From assembly GCA_003674045.1 (NCBI GenBank), contig PENC01000011.1, forward strand, positions 1 through 64,000: a stretch of 64,000 bases of DNA, in the 5' to 3' direction. Shown here piece after piece: positions 56,601 through 63,984 of this stretch (position 1 is its first letter; each line of letters opens with the position of its first letter). A program made the position numbers and the translations under genes. The notes beneath the pieces were generated by a model. It was given only the letters and a program-made list of their open reading frames with translations, was not told where the DNA came from and did no database searches. The DNA comes from Streptomyces griseocarneus. GTDB lineage: Bacteria; Actinomycetota; Actinomycetes; Streptomycetales; Streptomycetaceae.

Positions 56601-57477
56601 ATGGGTCGAGGTCACCCTCGTCAACGAGCTCGACGGGCCGCCGCCCGCCAGTGCCTTCGACCCGCCGCTCCTGGCCAAGGACGACCCGGCCTCCCGCGTG
56701 CTGTCCGGACGGGTGTCCCTGCACCCGACGCGGCTGCGCTACGACATCACGACCGACGACGGCGCGTACGTCGGCTACAACGAGGACAGCACGGTCAAAC
56801 CGGGCGGTTCCCGTACCTACCACTGGTACGCCGACACGCCCGGGGTCGCCCTGCTCCGCGACCAGGCCGACGTGGTGTCGCACATGCGGCGCGGCCTCGT
56901 GGGCGCGCTGGTCGTCGAGGCGGCGGACGCCACGCCGTACGACCCCGGCACGGGCGAGGAGCGCTGGACCGGCGAACGGGCCGTCGTACGGCGGCTGAAC
57001 GCCGAGGCCGTGCACGAACTGGTGCTGATCCCGCAGGACGGGCTGCGGCTCTTCCACGACGGCGACCTCACCCAGCCCGTCACCGACCTGTTCTCGGACA
57101 GCAGGGACGACGACGGCCAGAAGGGGTACAACTACCGCACCGCCGCCTTGCACCCCCTGCACCCGGTGCTGGCCGACCCCGCGCCGCCGACCCCGCTGCT
57201 GACCTGCCGGGCCGGCGACCAGGTCGCCCTCCACCTCGCCGTGGGCGGGGCCCGCAGCCGCAACCAGTGCTTCACCGTCCACGGACAGGTGTGGGACGGC
57301 TCCGAGACCGGCCGCGGCCCGTACGTCTCGACCATCGGCGCCCTCGCCGCGGGCAGCACACGCACCGTGCGGTTCCGCGCCAACTACCCCGGCGACTACG
57401 CCTACCGCACCGGCAACCTCCACTGGGGCGTCTGCGAGGGCTGGTGGGGCATCGTGCGCGTGGCGGAAATGTCGTGA
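53602..57477 (+). CDS. giant multi-cupredoxin multicopper oxidase
   Basis: The 1,291-residue protein is built of about six cupredoxin domains. Copper motifs include THVFHTHLHQWH (about residue 363), IWHCHMYVHFHMGMWG (about 415, the HCHxxxHxxxGM type 1/type 3 signature), CGLHTHLVKYD and VFFHDHLLANYRQRHG (about 690). A third repeat (SHDLQHSFTTNGLRW and following) seems less complete. Met/His-rich linkers (MGGMHDMAAM and HMEHMGH) could load copper. Size recalls MnxG-type manganese oxidases. No Sec or Tat signal is visible, so it appears cytoplasmic or exported with a partner. GGGGGAAA precedes the ATG, 102 bases after the methyltransferase. Confidence 0.85.
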   Translation: MPEPLRTYDVVALHVPIAYNGFGDYDSNGALYTLATDAEELRSIAATWPTPFPNYLKEPERVPKPHPLMRPLVLRARRGERLRVRLTNELDRPTGITMQGVQYDARFQDGLSVGLNPDTGVPPGGTREYEWVCEHEGVFHFGSMADVRGEGAQSHGLIGALVVESENATWSDPETGSELASGLYADVHLPDRSFREFVIFMMEYPSNDNPADVSALMPMGGMHDMAAMTGAGAGTAAGAGAGHAEGAAPTASGAPHGRHARLVGNGAAAYDDDVERPDTMADLTPPNLAMLPVNLRIEPMEWRMYQYQQMLERGELDPVRDAQTGEEMHHSSWMFGDPATPVLRGYQGDPTVIRLVHGGMRDTHVFHTHLHQWHTDPNDPKSPIVDSVSISPQEGLTLDLIGGLGSKQAAVGDAIWHCHMYVHFHMGMWGLFRMFDTLQDGTGAYPDGTLIAPLMPLPHRAPPPLPTPERPGFPAFMREAATYPQKSPRPPRTPHQPAGTGREPTPLEAAAFCEDPQPGEAFTKVGPADAPVRRYHLVVTSGTVYYHGDPTAEHGKTWHDHRGHFYVLAEELEEAGGLDAFRQQLEAGTRTVEPLVVRARKGEILELTLTNALPTGPQGENAFDPKLPFQPECGLHTHLVKYDPLISDGSSIGWNYISGTTTADQGPDDFARYNSWTYRWYVDEEFGTVFFHDHLLANYRQRHGLFGAMIAEAADADWYEPGDARTPLRRGTQAVIKRADGEQFREFVLAVADFVPLVEHLQMPATVPMGDTGGSDGDSDSGHMEHMGHSGPINPPSVPGGPDDQGVMAVNYRCEPLSERGGDPADWFASRVHGDPGTPLLHAYPGEQIRLHVLQGSHDLQHSFTTNGLRWREWRGRSDTPWREQRTLGISNTADLDLDPEQGPGDHLWSFGATDDLWLGAWGLLRLHGALRPDLPALPSAKPGLRHLPPKRNVRRFTVRARARDILYSDKRVDPYGLVYEVDGEPRGEGPLVLRCREGEWVEVTLVNELDGPPPASAFDPPLLAKDDPASRVLSGRVSLHPTRLRYDITTDDGAYVGYNEDSTVKPGGSRTYHWYADTPGVALLRDQADVVSHMRRGLVGALVVEAADATPYDPGTGEERWTGERAVVRRLNAEAVHELVLIPQDGLRLFHDGDLTQPVTDLFSDSRDDDGQKGYNYRTAALHPLHPVLADPAPPTPLLTCRAGDQVALHLAVGGARSRNQCFTVHGQVWDGSETGRGPYVSTIGALAAGSTRTVRFRANYPGDYAYRTGNLHWGVCEGWWGIVRVAEMS

Positions 57478-57587
57478 CGACGCGATCGTGACGGCGCGCG
57501 GGACGGCATGACAGGGTGCCTGGGGCGGGAGGGATCACCTCCCGCCCCAGGCACGGTTCTTGACGGATACGTTCTTCGAGGAGAGAC

Positions 57588-58301
57588 GTGAGCAACGCCG
57601 CAGATCCCCGGCTCCCGGGCAGCCCCGACACCGTCGTCGTCTTCACCGATCTGAACTGCTCCTTCGCGCACGTCGCCGTGCACCGGCTGCACGAGACGAG
57701 GCGGCGGCTGGGACTGGAGGGCCGCATCTGGTTCGACCTGCGGGCCTTCCCCCTGGAGCTCTTCAACGAGGAGGTCAACGCCCGCCCCGGCGTGGACTCG
57801 GAGATCTCCGTCCTCGGCGCCCTCGAACCGGACGCGGGCTGGCGGCTGTGGCAGGGCCCCGACTGGGCGTACCCCGTCACCACGCTGCCCGCACTGGAGG
57901 CCGTCGAAGCAGCCAAGGCCCAGAGCTGGCACGCCAGCGAGCAACTGGACCGCGGCCTCCGCCGCGCCTTCTGGGCCGAAGGCCGCTGCATCTCCATGCG
58001 CCACGTCATCCTCGACGTCGCCCGCACCACGGGCGCGGTGGACGTCGAAGCCCTCACCTCCGCCCTGGACTCCGGCACGGCCCGCTCCGCCGTGATCGCC
58101 CAGTACCGCGCGGCATGCGACGGCCGCGTACGGTGCAGCCCCCACGTCTTCCTGCACGACGGCACCGACTCCGCCAACCCGGGCGTCTCCGCTCACTGGA
58201 TCAACGGCGACTTCGGCATCGGCTCCCCGGTGATCGACGAGGACCGGCCGGAGGTCTACGAGGACCTGCTGAAGCGGGCGGCGGCGCTGGCGGGGGTCTG
58301 A
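57588..58301 (+). CDS. DsbA-fold thioredoxin-like protein without CxxC
   Basis: The 237-residue protein has the DsbA/FrnE/2-hydroxychromene-2-carboxylate isomerase layout: VVVFTDLNCSFAHVAVHRLHE at the start, a helical insertion, and a cis-proline loop RCSPHVFLHDG. The usual CPxC is reduced to a single Cys followed by Ser-Phe-Ala, so classic disulphide exchange is unlikely; a glutathione- or mycothiol-dependent isomerase-like role or a binding role is possible. GTG at 57588 follows GAGGAGAG. It lies 110 bases past the multicopper oxidase and may belong to the same locus. Confidence 0.78.
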   Translation: MSNAADPRLPGSPDTVVVFTDLNCSFAHVAVHRLHETRRRLGLEGRIWFDLRAFPLELFNEEVNARPGVDSEISVLGALEPDAGWRLWQGPDWAYPVTTLPALEAVEAAKAQSWHASEQLDRGLRRAFWAEGRCISMRHVILDVARTTGAVDVEALTSALDSGTARSAVIAQYRAACDGRVRCSPHVFLHDGTDSANPGVSAHWINGDFGIGSPVIDEDRPEVYEDLLKRAAALAGV

Positions 58302-58307
58302 GCCGGG

Positions 58308-58421
58308 TGCGCCTATGGGGGTGCCTCGCGAGGTCCGTCGGCGGCTGCGGGTCCGTTGTGGCTGGTCGCGCCCATGCGGCGGAGCCGCAGACCAGCACAG
58401 CCCCGCGCCCCTGACGGGGCG
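58308..58421 (-). repeat. dispersed intergenic repeat, copy 6 (type 2)
   Basis: Read on the minus strand it starts CCGCCCCGTCAGGGGCGCGG and contains the TGCGGCTCCGCCGC hairpin, GGGCGCGACCAGCC and ACAACGGACCCGCAG. This is the same variant as copy 4. Adjacent sequence at 58448-58473 (CAGCCCGTCCGGCGTTTGAG) is a second repeat, found inverted near 46720. Confidence 0.7.
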
Positions 58422-58536
58422 GATGCTGCCGTCCGTCCAGCCCATCCAGCCCGTCCGGCGTTTGAGGACGTGGCCGGAGGACACTCCCGCCGGAGGCGGC
58501 AACGGTGGGGAAGTCGGCAACGGCGGGGCGGAGGGG

Positions 58537-59322
58537 TTACGCGGCGACCAACCGCCGGTGGTCGCGGGTGCGGAGGTGGAACGCCCCCATGGCGAGCAGC
58601 CACGCGCTCACGAACCACGCCGGTCCCAGCAGCAATTGCGCGTACGGCAGGGACCGCGTGAAGCCCGCCGCCACGCTCACCTGCGTCGGGCCGTACTCCG
58701 GCAGCAGGTACACACCGTCCTTGCTGGCAGCAGGGTTGCTGATCGGGTTCTGCAGCATGGTGTCCAGCAGGCTGACCATGATGATCACGAACATCCCGGC
58801 GAGCTCGCTCCGCAGGAACGAGCCCAGGAGGATGCCGATCCCGCCGTAGGCCACCGCCGCGGTGAACAGGCCGACGGCCAGCAGGGCGGGCCGCACCGGG
58901 TCCCAGTAGAAGCAGACCACCGCCGTGGCGTAGCCCGCGATGAGGACGGCCGCGAGGGTCATCGCGGCGACCTTGGCGACGAGCAGGTGCAGACGCGGGT
59001 AGCCCGCGAGCACCAGCCGCCGGTCGAATTCCAGTGACTTGAACGTGGTCATGAACATCATGAAGCCGACGATGAGCGTGACCGTGTTCACCGCACCGGA
59101 CACCATCGTCAGCTGTCCGCCGCTGACGACCAGCCGCTGCCCGGTCGCGCGCAGCAGGAACGCGGCCGGGTCCGAGGTGACGAACCAGTGCTCCATCGTC
59201 AGCCACAGCGGGATGTAGAAGAGGACCAGCACGAGTGCGAAACGGTTGCGCACGTGCTCCAGCAGCGCGAAGCCCATGGCGGTCGAGAGACGCGACTGCG
59301 CCCCTCTCACGTTCACGTTCAC
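58537..59322 (-). CDS. ABC transporter permease (ABC-2-like)
   Basis: The 261-residue membrane protein has six hydrophobic segments: FALVLVLFYIPLWLTM, TLIVGFMMFMTTF, MTLAAVLIAGYATAVVCFYW, LLAVGLFTAAVAYGGIGILLGSF, GMFVIIMVSLLDTMLQNP and LLGPAWFVSAWLLAMGAFHL. A FKSLEFDRRLVLAGYPR stretch before the third helix is typical of ABC-2-type export permeases. It pairs with the ATPase gene whose stop overlaps its GTG start by four bases. The cargo is unknown; it may serve the neighbouring nitroimidazole-like locus, but it is on the other strand. Confidence 0.82.
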   Translation of the reverse strand: MNVNVRGAQSRLSTAMGFALLEHVRNRFALVLVLFYIPLWLTMEHWFVTSDPAAFLLRATGQRLVVSGGQLTMVSGAVNTVTLIVGFMMFMTTFKSLEFDRRLVLAGYPRLHLLVAKVAAMTLAAVLIAGYATAVVCFYWDPVRPALLAVGLFTAAVAYGGIGILLGSFLRSELAGMFVIIMVSLLDTMLQNPISNPAASKDGVYLLPEYGPTQVSVAAGFTRSLPYAQLLLGPAWFVSAWLLAMGAFHLRTRDHRRLVAA

Positions 59323-59942
59323 CGGGCGGGCTCCCAGCGGGCGGCGACCCCGTCGCGCAACTGGTGGAGCTCGTCCAGGCGGCCGGTGTCCCAGGCCATG
59401 TGCGAGACGACGAGGACGCAGCGCCCCCGGTCGCGCAACCGCGCGGCGAGCTCCCAGAACCGCAGATACGTCTCCCAGTCGAAGCCCTGGTACGGCTCGT
59501 CCAGCAGCAGCACCTGCGGATCGTGCATCAGAGCCAGCGTCAGATTCAGCTTCTGCCGGGTCCCGCCGCTCAGGGCGTCGACCCGCGTATGCCGGTACTC
59601 GGCGAAGTGCAGCTCCTCGATGAGCTCCTCGGCGTGCGCGGTGTCCTCCAGCCCGTACGCGGCCCGGAAATACCGCACGTGCTGGTCCACGGTGAGGAAA
59701 TCGTTGAGCACCGTCTCCTGCGGGCAATACCCCAGCGCCTCCTGATGCGCCACCTCACCCGAATCCGCGGCGACCTGCCCGCACAGAATCCGCAACAGCG
59801 TGGTCTTGCCCGCCCCGTTCTCCCCGACCAGCCCCGCGAGCGTCCCCCGCGCGAGCGCGAACGTGACCCCGCGCAGCACCTCGTGCGATCCATACGACTT
59901 GCACACGTCCCGCACGCTCAGGGCATGCGGTGTTCCGGCCAT
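59319..59942 (-). CDS. ABC transporter ATP-binding protein
   Basis: The 207-residue ATPase has Walker A VGENGAGKTTL, Q-loop GYCPQETVL, signature LSGGTRQKLNL, Walker B VLLLDEPYQGFD and the switch His in LVVSHMAWD. It matches the small ATPases of ABC-2 export systems. It is the first gene of a two-gene minus-strand operon with the permease. Confidence 0.92.
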   Translation of the reverse strand: MAGTPHALSVRDVCKSYGSHEVLRGVTFALARGTLAGLVGENGAGKTTLLRILCGQVAADSGEVAHQEALGYCPQETVLNDFLTVDQHVRYFRAAYGLEDTAHAEELIEELHFAEYRHTRVDALSGGTRQKLNLTLALMHDPQVLLLDEPYQGFDWETYLRFWELAARLRDRGRCVLVVSHMAWDTGRLDELHQLRDGVAARWEPAR

Positions 59943-60109
59943 GGCACGCTCCCGACGTCGGATTCCCCGTTCTCAACGAGCGGAGAGGGGATCCGTTGCG
60001 GACGGGGTCACCCGTCGAGGGGGGAGGTCGGCGGCCCGGTCGAGCCGTGGCGGGCGGGGCGGCGGCCTTTGCAGCAAGGGTTCGTGCCTGCCTGATGGTG
60101 GATGCCGTG

Positions 60110-61207
60110 TCAGCAGCGCGGCGACGCCTTCTTGCAGTCGGACCACTTCATTCCTCCACCGTCAACCGGGAGATACTGGAGACCCTGGGTCGGCGAGTAA
60201 GGACCGTCCTCGATACTGAACGGCTTTCCGTTGTTGTCGACCACGGTGGAGAGCTTTCCGCTCGGGGTCAGGTAGTCGAATTTGAATTTCCAGGAGCACA
60301 GCTTGTGCCGAACACCGCCGACCTCGATGTTGACATCTCCAGGGGTGGTGTTCCGCCCCACATCGATCTTGTTGTGGGCGAAGTAATCGGAGTTCACGGC
60401 ATTCCCCGCGTCATCGACTTCAAGGGCCGGGGTTCCGGCAGGGTCTCTCAACGACAGGTAGATCGACGGCACCCGGCTCGAGCCCTGGGGCCCCACGCTC
60501 ACGAAGGCGGTCGCGAGGGTCGGCCGACACGAGACGTCCGTGGTGGTGATGGACGCGATGCTCACGGAAGTGGCGCGGTCGCCGGTGAAATGCAGGCGGT
60601 AGGTGTCCCCATGGCTCGGGTAGCCCTCGCCGAATTCGCCGCCCTCTTCATAGCGTTTCGCGATCGTCTGAAGGCCGGGTTCGGCGTCCCTTCCGATCTC
60701 CGGGATTCCCCCCGTCGGCAACAGGCGAGCACCGAGGGGGCGCAGAAGGGCCCCGATGCGCTCGAATTGGGACCCGTCGAGCCGCTCCACCGCGGTGACT
60801 TCCTGAGGCGTCAGCCTACGGTCCAGGATGAAGGACCAGGTATCGAAACGCCGGAGGTCCGGTCCGTCGACCACCACGCGGAAGGGGGCGGAGCGACGGT
60901 CGGCGACCTCGTCGCCCTGCCGCTTCGCCGTTGCCCTGTCGGCTGCGGTGTAGTCGCTGTACCAGTGCTCGGCGACAATGCCGACCGCGGTGAGGGTCAG
61001 TGCCAGTGCCGCTGCCAGGACGGCTCGCCGGGGGGTGAGCCTGCGGCCGGGTCCGCTTCCGGGGGCGTGGTAGTGATGGCTCTCCTTGCGAATGTCGCGG
61101 CCCGCCATGGTGATGCGGCTTCTGTTGTCCGCCTTGGCCCGCTGGCCGATGAGGGTGCGGAGGCGGCTCCTGGCACTGGTCCGCTCCGGGGCATGGTCGT
61201 CGCTCAC
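60110..61207 (-). CDS. membrane-anchored protein of unknown function
   Basis: The 365-residue protein has a soluble basic N-terminus, one transmembrane helix (about residues 61-81, AVLAAALALTLTAVGIVAEHW) and an extracellular domain of about 280 residues with few cysteines. I recognise no domain. Near its N-terminus is QRAKADNRSRITMAGRD, which is nearly repeated at the C-terminus of the upstream partner protein. The ATG overlaps the partner's stop (ATGA), so the two are co-translated. Confidence 0.7.
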   Translation of the reverse strand: MSDDHAPERTSARSRLRTLIGQRAKADNRSRITMAGRDIRKESHHYHAPGSGPGRRLTPRRAVLAAALALTLTAVGIVAEHWYSDYTAADRATAKRQGDEVADRRSAPFRVVVDGPDLRRFDTWSFILDRRLTPQEVTAVERLDGSQFERIGALLRPLGARLLPTGGIPEIGRDAEPGLQTIAKRYEEGGEFGEGYPSHGDTYRLHFTGDRATSVSIASITTTDVSCRPTLATAFVSVGPQGSSRVPSIYLSLRDPAGTPALEVDDAGNAVNSDYFAHNKIDVGRNTTPGDVNIEVGGVRHKLCSWKFKFDYLTPSGKLSTVVDNNGKPFSIEDGPYSPTQGLQYLPVDGGGMKWSDCKKASPRC

Positions 61208-61524
61208 TTCTCCTCGCCCTTGCTCTGGACCGACACGTCATGGCCCGCCATGGTGATCCGGCTCTTCCGGTCCGCTTTCGCTCGCTGCGTGATCCCACCA
61301 GGCTGCACCTCGGGGTCCCGACTCTTCTCCCGACTCGCCCACCAGGCAAGCGGAGCAGCGGTGACCGTACCGGCGAACGTGGCGACCGACAGCGACATGA
61401 GCCATCGGTCCGACTCCGCATGCGGGGTCCAGGACAGGCGGGGAATCATCAGAAGAGCCGTGCATATGCCGAAGACGGCGAGGGGCGCCACGACGGCTAA
61501 TGACCAACGGAGAGTACGAGCCAT
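61204..61524 (-). CDS. small two-helix membrane protein of unknown function
   Basis: The 106-residue protein has two hydrophobic segments (LRWSLAVVAPLAVFGICTALLMI and LMSLSVATFAGTVTAAPLAWWA) and a charged tail containing QRAKADRKSRITMAGHD, the motif shared with the downstream gene. It begins an operon of two. GGGGGA lies three to four bases before the ATG. No family is recognised. Confidence 0.65.
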   Translation of the reverse strand: MARTLRWSLAVVAPLAVFGICTALLMIPRLSWTPHAESDRWLMSLSVATFAGTVTAAPLAWWASREKSRDPEVQPGGITQRAKADRKSRITMAGHDVSVQSKGEEK

Positions 61525-61863
61525 ATATCCCCCGTTCAGCGTGAGTTGGCATGATGATAGGTGCGCGGCTTCCAACTCGGAACCTGCACGGATCGGTGCA
61601 CCGTTCTGCCCTTATGCGCGCGCCTTGGTCGCGGTGGCTCGATGTCAGGTCGACCGGGCCGATCGCGGCCGCGCGTATCCGAGTAGGACACCCGCGTCGG
61701 CCGATGACGCGGGCGGCGGCCGACGCCGACACCCCGAACAGCGGGGCGAGCCGACCCCGCTCATTGCCCTCCTCGGCGCCCTCCCGCCAGTACGCTCGCG
61801 CTCACATCGAATCCCGCACAAGCGACGCTGTTGTATGCGAGCGAGCCGGAGGGCCTTTCCCTG
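61525..61863. other. 339-base intergenic region
   Basis: This gap separates the small membrane protein gene from the divergent serine hydrolase gene. No coding frame, repeat or strong hairpin was recognised. Promoters for both genes must lie here. Confidence 0.5.
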
Positions 61864-63096
61864 ATGAGAACGAGATGCGTACGATCCGTGGCCGTCGCCG
61901 TGAGCAGTGTGGTCCTGGTGGCCATGGGAGCGATCCACGCGGCGGCCGATCCGGCCCGGCCCGCAGGCCCGCTGCCGGACGCGGACGGGGTGCGTACGGC
62001 GCTGGAGGGCACGATCGCCTCAGGGGCGCCGGGTGCCTTCGCGGTGATACGGGACCACAGCGACCCGGACGCCGACCTCACCGTCTCGATCGGCCACGCC
62101 GACCTGGACGGTACGCCCATGAACGCCGGCTGGCGCTTTCGCGTGGGCAGCAACTCCAAGACGTTCACCGCCGTCCTCGTCATGCGCCTCGCCGAGCAGG
62201 GTGGCGTCGACCTGGACGGGCCGATGCGCGACTACCTCCCGGCCGGAACCCTGCCGGAGGGCTGGAACATGACGGTGCGGCAGGTGATGCAGCATCGTGC
62301 GGGCGTCTACGACCACACCGACGACCTGCTGGAGCAGCCCGGCGAGGAGACCACGAGCGCGTTCGAGAAGCGCATCCGCAATACGGTCTACACGCCCGCC
62401 GAGCTCGTGGCGCTGTCCGTGAAGCATGGTGTGCAGTACGACCCGGGTAGCCGGTACGCGTACTCGAACACCGACTTCGTGCTGCTGGGCATGGCGATCG
62501 AGCACGTCACCGGCCGTCCGTACGCGGAGGTGCTGCGGGAGCAGATCATCGAGCCGCTGCGGCTGCGCCACACGTCGTTCGTGGTCCCCGACAAGGCCAT
62601 CGCCGGACGGCACGTCACCGGCTACCTGACGAACGACGACCGCTCGAAGCCGCTCCTGAACGCGACCGAGCAGAACGGCTCCTGGATCTGGAGCGCGGGC
62701 GCCGTCATCTCCTCCGCCGCCGACATGGACCGCTTCCTGACCGCGCTCCTCGGCGGCAGCTCCGGCGGGCTGGTGTCCGACGCGTCCCTGGAACAGATGA
62801 CGGACGCGCTGCCCACGCCCACCGCGGGGGTCGCGTACGGGCTGGGCCTGCGCGAGGTCTCCCTGTCCTGCGGCAAGGTCTACGGGCACGTCGGCGTCGT
62901 CCAGGGCTTCCAGACCCAGGCCTACGTCACGCGTGACGGCACGCGGTCGGTCGTGGCCTTCGCCAACGCCTCCAACAACGGCACGATCACGCAGGGGCTG
63001 ATGAACACCCTCGAACCGGCCTTCTGCGGCGCTCGGCCAAGGTACACGCACAGCAGGGCCGCCCTGGCGCCGCTCGGCGAGGACACCCGGATGTAA
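61864..63096 (+). CDS. secreted serine hydrolase (class C beta-lactamase / D-alanyl-D-alanine carboxypeptidase family)
   Basis: The 410-residue protein has a Sec signal (VRSVAVAVSSVVLVAMGAIHAAA) and the three penicillin-binding motifs: GSNSKTFTAV (SxxK), YAYSNTDF (YxN) and YGHVGVVQGF (HxG in place of KTG). This fits the Streptomyces R61-type DD-peptidase and esterase family. It should act outside the cell on peptidoglycan peptides or esters. ATG at 61864 gives a clean signal peptide; GGAGGG lies slightly far upstream. Confidence 0.9.
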   Translation: MRTRCVRSVAVAVSSVVLVAMGAIHAAADPARPAGPLPDADGVRTALEGTIASGAPGAFAVIRDHSDPDADLTVSIGHADLDGTPMNAGWRFRVGSNSKTFTAVLVMRLAEQGGVDLDGPMRDYLPAGTLPEGWNMTVRQVMQHRAGVYDHTDDLLEQPGEETTSAFEKRIRNTVYTPAELVALSVKHGVQYDPGSRYAYSNTDFVLLGMAIEHVTGRPYAEVLREQIIEPLRLRHTSFVVPDKAIAGRHVTGYLTNDDRSKPLLNATEQNGSWIWSAGAVISSAADMDRFLTALLGGSSGGLVSDASLEQMTDALPTPTAGVAYGLGLREVSLSCGKVYGHVGVVQGFQTQAYVTRDGTRSVVAFANASNNGTITQGLMNTLEPAFCGARPRYTHSRAALAPLGEDTRM

Positions 63097-63146
63097 CCGG
63101 CAGGTACGCCCCCGGCCGGGGGCGTACGGGACCCGGCCAGGCCGGC

Positions 63147-63680
63147 TCAGGAGCGCGTCAGCAGGATCGCGCATGCCGCGACGGCCGCGAGCACGATCGC
63201 CCCGAGGCCGTACGAGAGGCGGTGGTGCCGTACTACCGGCAGGTAGTGATCGATCGCGTAACGGCCCGGGCCCGTGAGGGCGATCGCCGCGGCCGAGACC
63301 GCGATCAGGAGCGTGTACTCCACGCCCTTGGGTGCGAAGAATCCGCCGTCCCACGTCACCCACAGTGCGTTGATCATCGTGCCGAGGAGTGCGGCGGCGG
63401 CGAGCGGGGTGAGCAGCCCGAGGAAGATCCCGGCGCCGCCGAGGCCCTCGCTGAGGCCGGCGACGACGGCCATGGCCTTGCCCGCCGGGTAGCCGAGCTG
63501 CGTGAACTCCTTGCCGGTCCCCGTGATACCCCCGCCGTCGAACCAGCCGAAGAGCTTCTGCGTGCCGTGCGACATCATGATCAGCCCGAGCATGAGGCGC
63601 AGCAGCAGGATCCCGAGCGAGAACGCGGTCGCGGGCGACTCCTGGGCGGAACCGCTGAGCGGGTTGCTGCGGAAAGCCAT
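63147..63680 (-). CDS. DoxX-family membrane protein
   Basis: The 177-residue protein has four hydrophobic helices and the DoxX features LGILLLRLMLGLIMMSHGTQKLFGWFDGGG, AVVAGLSEGLGGAGIFLGLLTPLAAAALLGTMINA and a C-terminal segment. DoxX proteins are membrane components linked to thiol or quinone redox processes. ATG at 63680 follows GGAAGAAGG; the longer frame from 63737 lacks a ribosome site. It converges with the serine hydrolase gene. Confidence 0.88.
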   Translation of the reverse strand: MAFRSNPLSGSAQESPATAFSLGILLLRLMLGLIMMSHGTQKLFGWFDGGGITGTGKEFTQLGYPAGKAMAVVAGLSEGLGGAGIFLGLLTPLAAAALLGTMINALWVTWDGGFFAPKGVEYTLLIAVSAAAIALTGPGRYAIDHYLPVVRHHRLSYGLGAIVLAAVAACAILLTRS

Positions 63681-63984
63681 GGTGGGTGCCTTCTTCCTTC
63701 CGGTACCAGGGCCCGGCCCCCGCCCCCTGGGGCTCATCTACCAGTGTGGCCCCGCACGGCTCGCGGAGCGCGCTGTCCCACGCCTCCATCTCCTACGGGA
63801 ATGCGCTCCCGCCCCGTACGGAACGCGGTTTCCGCACCCATGGAACGGCCATGAATCCCCCAAGAATCCGGCGGCAGGTAAAGCATTCGACATCAAGGAA
63901 CAAACATCCTTGTTCTGTGCATGACTGCCGGGTGAGATCGCGACAGCCGCGCCCGCGGCCTGGCCCCATTACAGGGAGACCTCG
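63681..63984. other. 304-base region without a recognised gene
   Basis: Only a small structure is seen: CAAGGA (63894-63899) with TCCTTG (63907-63912), overlapped by GAACAA/TTGTTC (63898-63903 and 63910-63915). This nested inverted repeat could be an operator or part of a promoter for the gene beginning at the right edge. Confidence 0.4.

Noticed and set aside
52318..57423. A minus-strand open frame of 1,701 codons opposite the methyltransferase and multicopper oxidase genes
   Set aside because: Its translation is a Val/Gly/Ala/Arg mixture with no motifs, while the opposite strand has clear domains and ribosome sites. Long antisense frames are normal in very GC-rich DNA.
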